A DNA stretch of 18,123 nt from Ardenticatenaceae bacterium (lineage in GTDB: Bacteria; Chloroflexota; Anaerolineae; Promineifilales; Promineifilaceae): positions 1-18,123 of the forward strand of contig JACKBR010000070.1 in assembly GCA_020634495.1 (NCBI GenBank). Direction: 5' to 3'. The position numbers and the translations under genes are program-made. How positions within the stretch are numbered: position 1 is the stretch's first letter; each line of letters opens with the position of its first letter. Shown here piece after piece: positions 15,095-18,123 of this stretch. The notes under the pieces were generated by a model. The model saw only the letters and a program-made list of their open reading frames with translations, searched no databases and had not been told where the DNA came from.

Positions 15095-15300
15095 AACCAG
15101 CAACTAAAAAGATTGTTAACGAGCTAACGATACCCAAACCAAGAAAAGGCTGAGCTTGGGAGCCTAGCCTTTTCTTTGGTTCTTTCTTTTGGGCAATGCC
15201 AAAAGAAAGAACAGGTGGTTGTCGAATGACGGACCTACTACGGGCGAGGAAAGTAACACGGCGGGGAATCCAAGCGTACCTCTCCCCAGCAGTTGACCAT
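15095..15300. repeat. Non-coding junction element R4
   Basis: R4 lies between recombinase 3b and the stop of immunity E. It is the most diverged of the four elements. It has GGGAGCCTAGCC, a perfect 14-bp stem (15179..15192 with 15199..15212) closing the loop GCAATG in place of GCGAGT, and an ACGGGCGAGGAAAGTAACAC part. A final AGCA motif (15288..15291) lies nine bases before the immunity-E stop complement. The stem shares pairing but not full sequence with R1-R3. Confidence 0.7.
15137..15181. terminator. Probable bidirectional terminator between recombinase 3b and immunity E
   Basis: AACCAAGAAAAGGCT (15137..15151) pairs with AGCCTTTTCTTTGGTT (15166..15181) with a single bulged T and a 14-nt loop. 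Both 3' arms are T-rich (AGCCTTTTC on plus, AGCCTTTTCTTGG on minus). The two flanking genes converge here, so the hairpin could end both transcripts. It overlaps by three bases the second R4 hairpin, so the two could be alternatives. Confidence 0.6.
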
Positions 15301-15519
15301 CTATTTTGCAATCTCGAAAACTAGCATTATAAGTAAAATAGCATCCATAGCTGCTGCTATGAGCCCAGCAACAACCATTCCTCGTCCTACCTGTTTTTTA
15401 TAAGTTTTAAGTGCATCAGGACCATCTTGATTCGCACGATTTATCATAGCTTTCCCACGAGCTATTAGTATAAAAGTTAAGAATGAAAAGCCCAATAAGC
15501 CTTGCAAATAAATCAGCAC
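15301..15519 (-). CDS. Candidate two-helix membrane immunity protein for tip E
   Basis: The start is GTG 15517..15519, with AGGAG six bases upstream; the overlapping ATG two bases earlier runs into a stop after two codons. The 72-residue product has two predicted membrane helices (about 2-20 and 49-69) joined by a polar, basic loop (RGKAMINRANQDGPDALKTYKKQ). It lies 23 bp after the Rhs/tip E stop in the same direction, the immunity position. Small integral membrane immunity proteins often accompany toxins that act on the inner membrane, so tip E may be membrane-active. No family is recognised. Confidence 0.6.
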   Translation of the reverse strand: MLIYLQGLLGFSFLTFILIARGKAMINRANQDGPDALKTYKKQVGRGMVVAGLIAAAMDAILLIMLVFEIAK

Positions 15520-15542
15520 ATTTTGCTCCTAAAATGACAATC

Positions 15543-18123
15543 CTATTTTAACTTAAGGCGCTGGTCAAAATCTGTTTGAGTATATGCTCCACTTGCCCCA
15601 CCTCCTAGTATAATATACCCAACACTTATTCCCCAAGTTTCACCTGTAAATGGAACGCTTCCATCTTCCCAGAAAAAACTTGCCTGAGCCCCTTCTATAA
15701 AACTTAACTCAACGGTTAAGGTATGAAAAACCCCTTCATAATCAATGTTTTGGTCCAAGTTCCATACAAGCCCACCATAGGCCGCAGCATCGGCTTCTAA
15801 ACCCAATCCTGATCCTTGACCCATATAAGTAAAAATATCTATTTCCTCCGAATCAAGATTTCCCACGAGCTCTGCACCACCTACAATTGCCATAGGACCT
15901 GTTGCACTACCAGATATGCCTGGAAATATAATTGCATCTGGAAATACGATATCTTCCAAACTTGGTCCAATGTTTTGTGATATTTTTGTTGGCGGGGCTT
16001 CATACTCCACACCATAAATGTCTAGGAGTTCGACTATTCTGTCCGTCGTTCCAGACTGATATAATGGAACTAAAAACTCGCCGTATAGTCGTGCAAGACC
16101 ATCATCAGGTGTAAGAGGGTCAATATAATCTCTTAATTGAATCCAGGCATCGTGACATACTTGAAATGCTTCATCATCGCCATTTTCTTGGTACTGCATA
16201 CAGTGACCTGTTGGATCGGTAAAGACAAGCGGATTATTATTGACATAAGAGTATCTATTGAAGCTTTGCGGGTTATTGGGGTCTGGTACAATGGTGTCGG
16301 GAGAAACCATGCGGTTCGTGTTTGGCACGTAGTAGCGAGCGTTCATGTAGATCAGCCCAATGTCATTGCTGCCACTGTTGTTCCCCCGGTGGCCCGTGTA
16401 GCCCCGATCCGTGTAATCACCCGTCGGCTCAACTCGATAATCCCCAAACGGCTCATACAGCGCCCGTGCCTCTTGCAATTGGTAGGCGGTACCATTGTCA
16501 GGATTCAAGTAGCTCAACGTACTCGTGCTGCCCAGGTGATCGGTATGCATTGCAAACAGGAAGTTGCTCACCTGAACCCCATCTTCCAGTGTCCGTTTCC
16601 GCAAGAACACCGCCCGGCCGGCAATGCTGTACGTCGTCCGCTGCACAATCACCTCCGCCTGGGCCGGTGGCGGCGTGGGGGAAGGTGTCGGGCTGGGCAT
16701 TGCAGTGGCTGTGCTGGTAGCCGTTGGCGTTGGTCCGGGCACCGTGGCCGTTGGTGTGGCTGTACTGGTTGCTGTAGGTGTTGCTGTCGCTCCACCCCCG
16801 CCACCCGTTACACTCACGTTGTCAAACACGCCAGTTGCCAATGTTGTCGTGCTGTTGCCAGTTACTGCCATTCCCACGTAAATTGTCGTCCCCATCGTGA
16901 TTGTGCGCGTTTGCATCACAGACCAGTTCGTCCCATCGTTAGAGTGAGATAAGGTAAAGGTGTTGCCGCTGCGCTCAATACGCAACCATTCTGGCGCTCC
17001 TTGGGAATAACCGGCCACATCGGTAGTACTTCCTCCTGTACTGGCTCGGTCAAGTACCCGAACGCGGTTGCCTTGCACCACAGTCGTTACGTGGGCGGCA
17101 TTATCTGCCAAACTGTCCCGCATCATGATGCCTGCTCTTGGTGTCGAGCCACCGCCGCTTAATGAAACGGCATTGGCTGTAATGCTGCCATCTCCAGAGA
17201 GGCTTTGGTAAACAAAGTGGAAGGCATCGACGGTGCCAGCAATATCAGCCCCTGCGCCATCAATAGTGAATGTTCCACTTGTTTCATCAGCTGAACCAGT
17301 TACGCCTACGCCGCCAATATCAGCACTCACCCAGGGCGATTGCACTGGACCTGACAGCGGTGCCACCGCAGGCGATGCCTGGACCATGGGTGCAAGGAAG
17401 ACGCTATTCACCAGCAATCCCACTAGGCTCGCCAGTGAAATCGCTTTGGCTACCAAAATGCGATGCTGCCGCCAGGCCAGGCGTAGCCAGACACGATGTT
17501 TGGGTACCCGCAGCAGTTGCGTTGCACCCACCGGAATAATAAAGAGCGCGCTGCCCAACAAGACGTAGACAAACAGGCTAGCTGGTTCACCAGTATCCTC
17601 GTTTGTCGCGACTTTGCCGGTTCCGGCAATATTGCCACCACTGGCCAAGACTGTGCCCCCATTGGTAGTCGGCAAACTGGTTGCCATCAGGCCAGAAATC
17701 TCAGATGCGTCCAAAGCACGCGGAATAACCCGAACTTCGTCAATCTGCCCATCCCAGAAGCCCTGAGTCGTATTATCCGCTCGAGACCCAATTTTGAACA
17801 AGTTGGACTGACCAATTTGGCTTGGAACATCAGTAGTATCGCTAGCCATTAGCTGCCCATTAATATATATTTCTACAGCTTCACCTGGCCGAAACACACC
17901 GGTAATATGCACCCACTGGTTCAAATATTGGTTAAAGAAGCCATTGTATTCAGCAAGCCCTACATTGCCATTGTCGTCGTACACCCTGAACCGAAGATGA
18001 TCAATATCACCATATGCATCACCCAATGCCCAACCACGTAGTTTAGTGCTATCGCTGTTCCATTTATAGGTACTAACCACCAAACGGCCAAGACCTGTTG
18101 GTGCTGTTTCTGGTCGTACCCAG
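15543..18123 (-). CDS. Rhs-family polymorphic toxin, C-terminal part (LamG, membrane helices, Rhs core, tip E); 5'-partial
   Basis: The frame is open to the window edge (859 visible residues); TTG at 18083 is only an internal Leu. In order: a LamG/concanavalin-like domain (1-145, WVHITGVFRPGEAVEIYING); two hydrophobic helices (about 181-204 and 224-247) around a basic loop; a second beta-rich DUF1349-like domain (260-440, SNDGTNWSVM, IYVGMAVTGN); a T/P/A-rich linker (445-487); the Rhs-associated core (490-640, HTDHLGSTSTL, GLIYMNARYY, DTIVPDP, DPTGH); and tip E (641-859). Tip E has a Gly-rich, strand-like C-terminus and is not recognised. YD repeats are expected further upstream. It would display and deliver the tip. 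Composition shifts from GC-rich to AT-rich at the core, marking the tip as a replaceable module. Confidence 0.85.
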   Translation of the reverse strand, partial: WVRPETAPTGLGRLVVSTYKWNSDSTKLRGWALGDAYGDIDHLRFRVYDDNGNVGLAEYNGFFNQYLNQWVHITGVFRPGEAVEIYINGQLMASDTTDVPSQIGQSNLFKIGSRADNTTQGFWDGQIDEVRVIPRALDASEISGLMATSLPTTNGGTVLASGGNIAGTGKVATNEDTGEPASLFVYVLLGSALFIIPVGATQLLRVPKHRVWLRLAWRQHRILVAKAISLASLVGLLVNSVFLAPMVQASPAVAPLSGPVQSPWVSADIGGVGVTGSADETSGTFTIDGAGADIAGTVDAFHFVYQSLSGDGSITANAVSLSGGGSTPRAGIMMRDSLADNAAHVTTVVQGNRVRVLDRASTGGSTTDVAGYSQGAPEWLRIERSGNTFTLSHSNDGTNWSVMQTRTITMGTTIYVGMAVTGNSTTTLATGVFDNVSVTGGGGGATATPTATSTATPTATVPGPTPTATSTATAMPSPTPSPTPPPAQAEVIVQRTTYSIAGRAVFLRKRTLEDGVQVSNFLFAMHTDHLGSTSTLSYLNPDNGTAYQLQEARALYEPFGDYRVEPTGDYTDRGYTGHRGNNSGSNDIGLIYMNARYYVPNTNRMVSPDTIVPDPNNPQSFNRYSYVNNNPLVFTDPTGHCMQYQENGDDEAFQVCHDAWIQLRDYIDPLTPDDGLARLYGEFLVPLYQSGTTDRIVELLDIYGVEYEAPPTKISQNIGPSLEDIVFPDAIIFPGISGSATGPMAIVGGAELVGNLDSEEIDIFTYMGQGSGLGLEADAAAYGGLVWNLDQNIDYEGVFHTLTVELSFIEGAQASFFWEDGSVPFTGETWGISVGYIILGGGASGAYTQTDFDQRLKLK
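16203..16313 (-). repeat. Rhs core repeat, copy E (in the expressed Rhs gene)
   Basis: This is the core of the full Rhs gene, from N-R-M to DPTGH, the same 37-codon length as the four silent copies and with GGTACAAT on the plus strand. Upstream it continues into genuine Rhs sequence (ARYYVPNTNR), unlike copies A-D. This shows where the orphan tips lose homology. Confidence 0.9.

Noticed and set aside
1486..16313. Shufflon-like inversion of tips
   Set aside because: All five cores point the same way, so recombination between them gives deletion or circle formation, not inversion. No inverted core copy was seen.
16137..17852. Plus-strand open frames antisense to the Rhs gene
   Set aside because: They mirror the T/P-rich linker and GC-rich Rhs coding, giving low-complexity V/G or C/R-rich products; they are shadows of the minus-strand gene.
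1..18123. Diversity-generating retroelement
   Set aside because: No reverse transcriptase and no template/variable repeat pair with A-specific changes were seen; the variation is whole-domain replacement.
1..18123. CRISPR array, tRNA or rRNA genes
   Set aside because: No regularly spaced short repeats with unique spacers, no cloverleaf and no rRNA-like stretch were recognised.

Overview
The window looks like an accessory region of a Chloroflexota (Anaerolineae-type) genome. This is an inference from the T/P/A-rich linkers in the secreted proteins, the lipoprotein leaders, the very frequent ACGGCCGT-like words in the GC-rich genes and the LamG-bearing Rhs protein. No rRNA, tRNA or housekeeping gene is present to confirm it.

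The layout is a one-directional array of polymorphic-toxin cassettes attached to an Rhs gene. At the right edge, on the minus strand, lies the 3' part of a large Rhs-family gene (15543..18123, continuing beyond the window). It encodes a LamG-like domain, two internal membrane helices, a second beta-rich lectin-like domain, a T/P-rich linker, the Rhs-associated core and a variable toxin tip (tip E), followed by a small two-helix membrane protein as candidate immunity gene. To its left, in the same orientation, lie four more tips (D, C, B, A). Each starts with a copy of the same 37-codon Rhs core but lacks the rest of Rhs, and each is followed by its own candidate immunity gene. Tip D resembles a Tox-REase-5-type nuclease with a cytoplasmic partner. 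Tip C is an M23 zinc endopeptidase with a lipoprotein partner. Tip B resembles polymorphic toxin type 44 with a membrane-anchored partner. Tip A is unassigned, perhaps a distant relative of B, with a lipoprotein partner.

Three operons of two tyrosine recombinases each (about 290-310 aa plus about 500-550 aa) sit between the cassettes on the plus strand, at 3369..5868, 8339..10887 and 12726..15094. Each operon begins in an imperfect palindrome whose right arm carries the ribosome binding site. Each ends in a non-coding element (R2, R3, R4) that abuts the stop codon of the convergent immunity gene. A related element R1 lies between cassettes B and A, where the recombinase pair is missing. All four R elements contain a hairpin whose stem changes sequence between copies while staying perfectly paired. 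Each also ends in an AGCA-containing motif 7-10 nt from the immunity stop codon.

The simplest reading is a recombinase-linked Rhs tip-switching or tip-acquisition array. Toxin/immunity cassettes accumulate behind the expressed Rhs gene, and exchange at the direct core repeats would give in-frame Rhs-tip fusions. The left end of the array is cut by a transposase fragment at 1..153, whose terminal repeat supplies the last codons of immunity A. The architecture is seen directly in the sequence; the mechanism is inferred.
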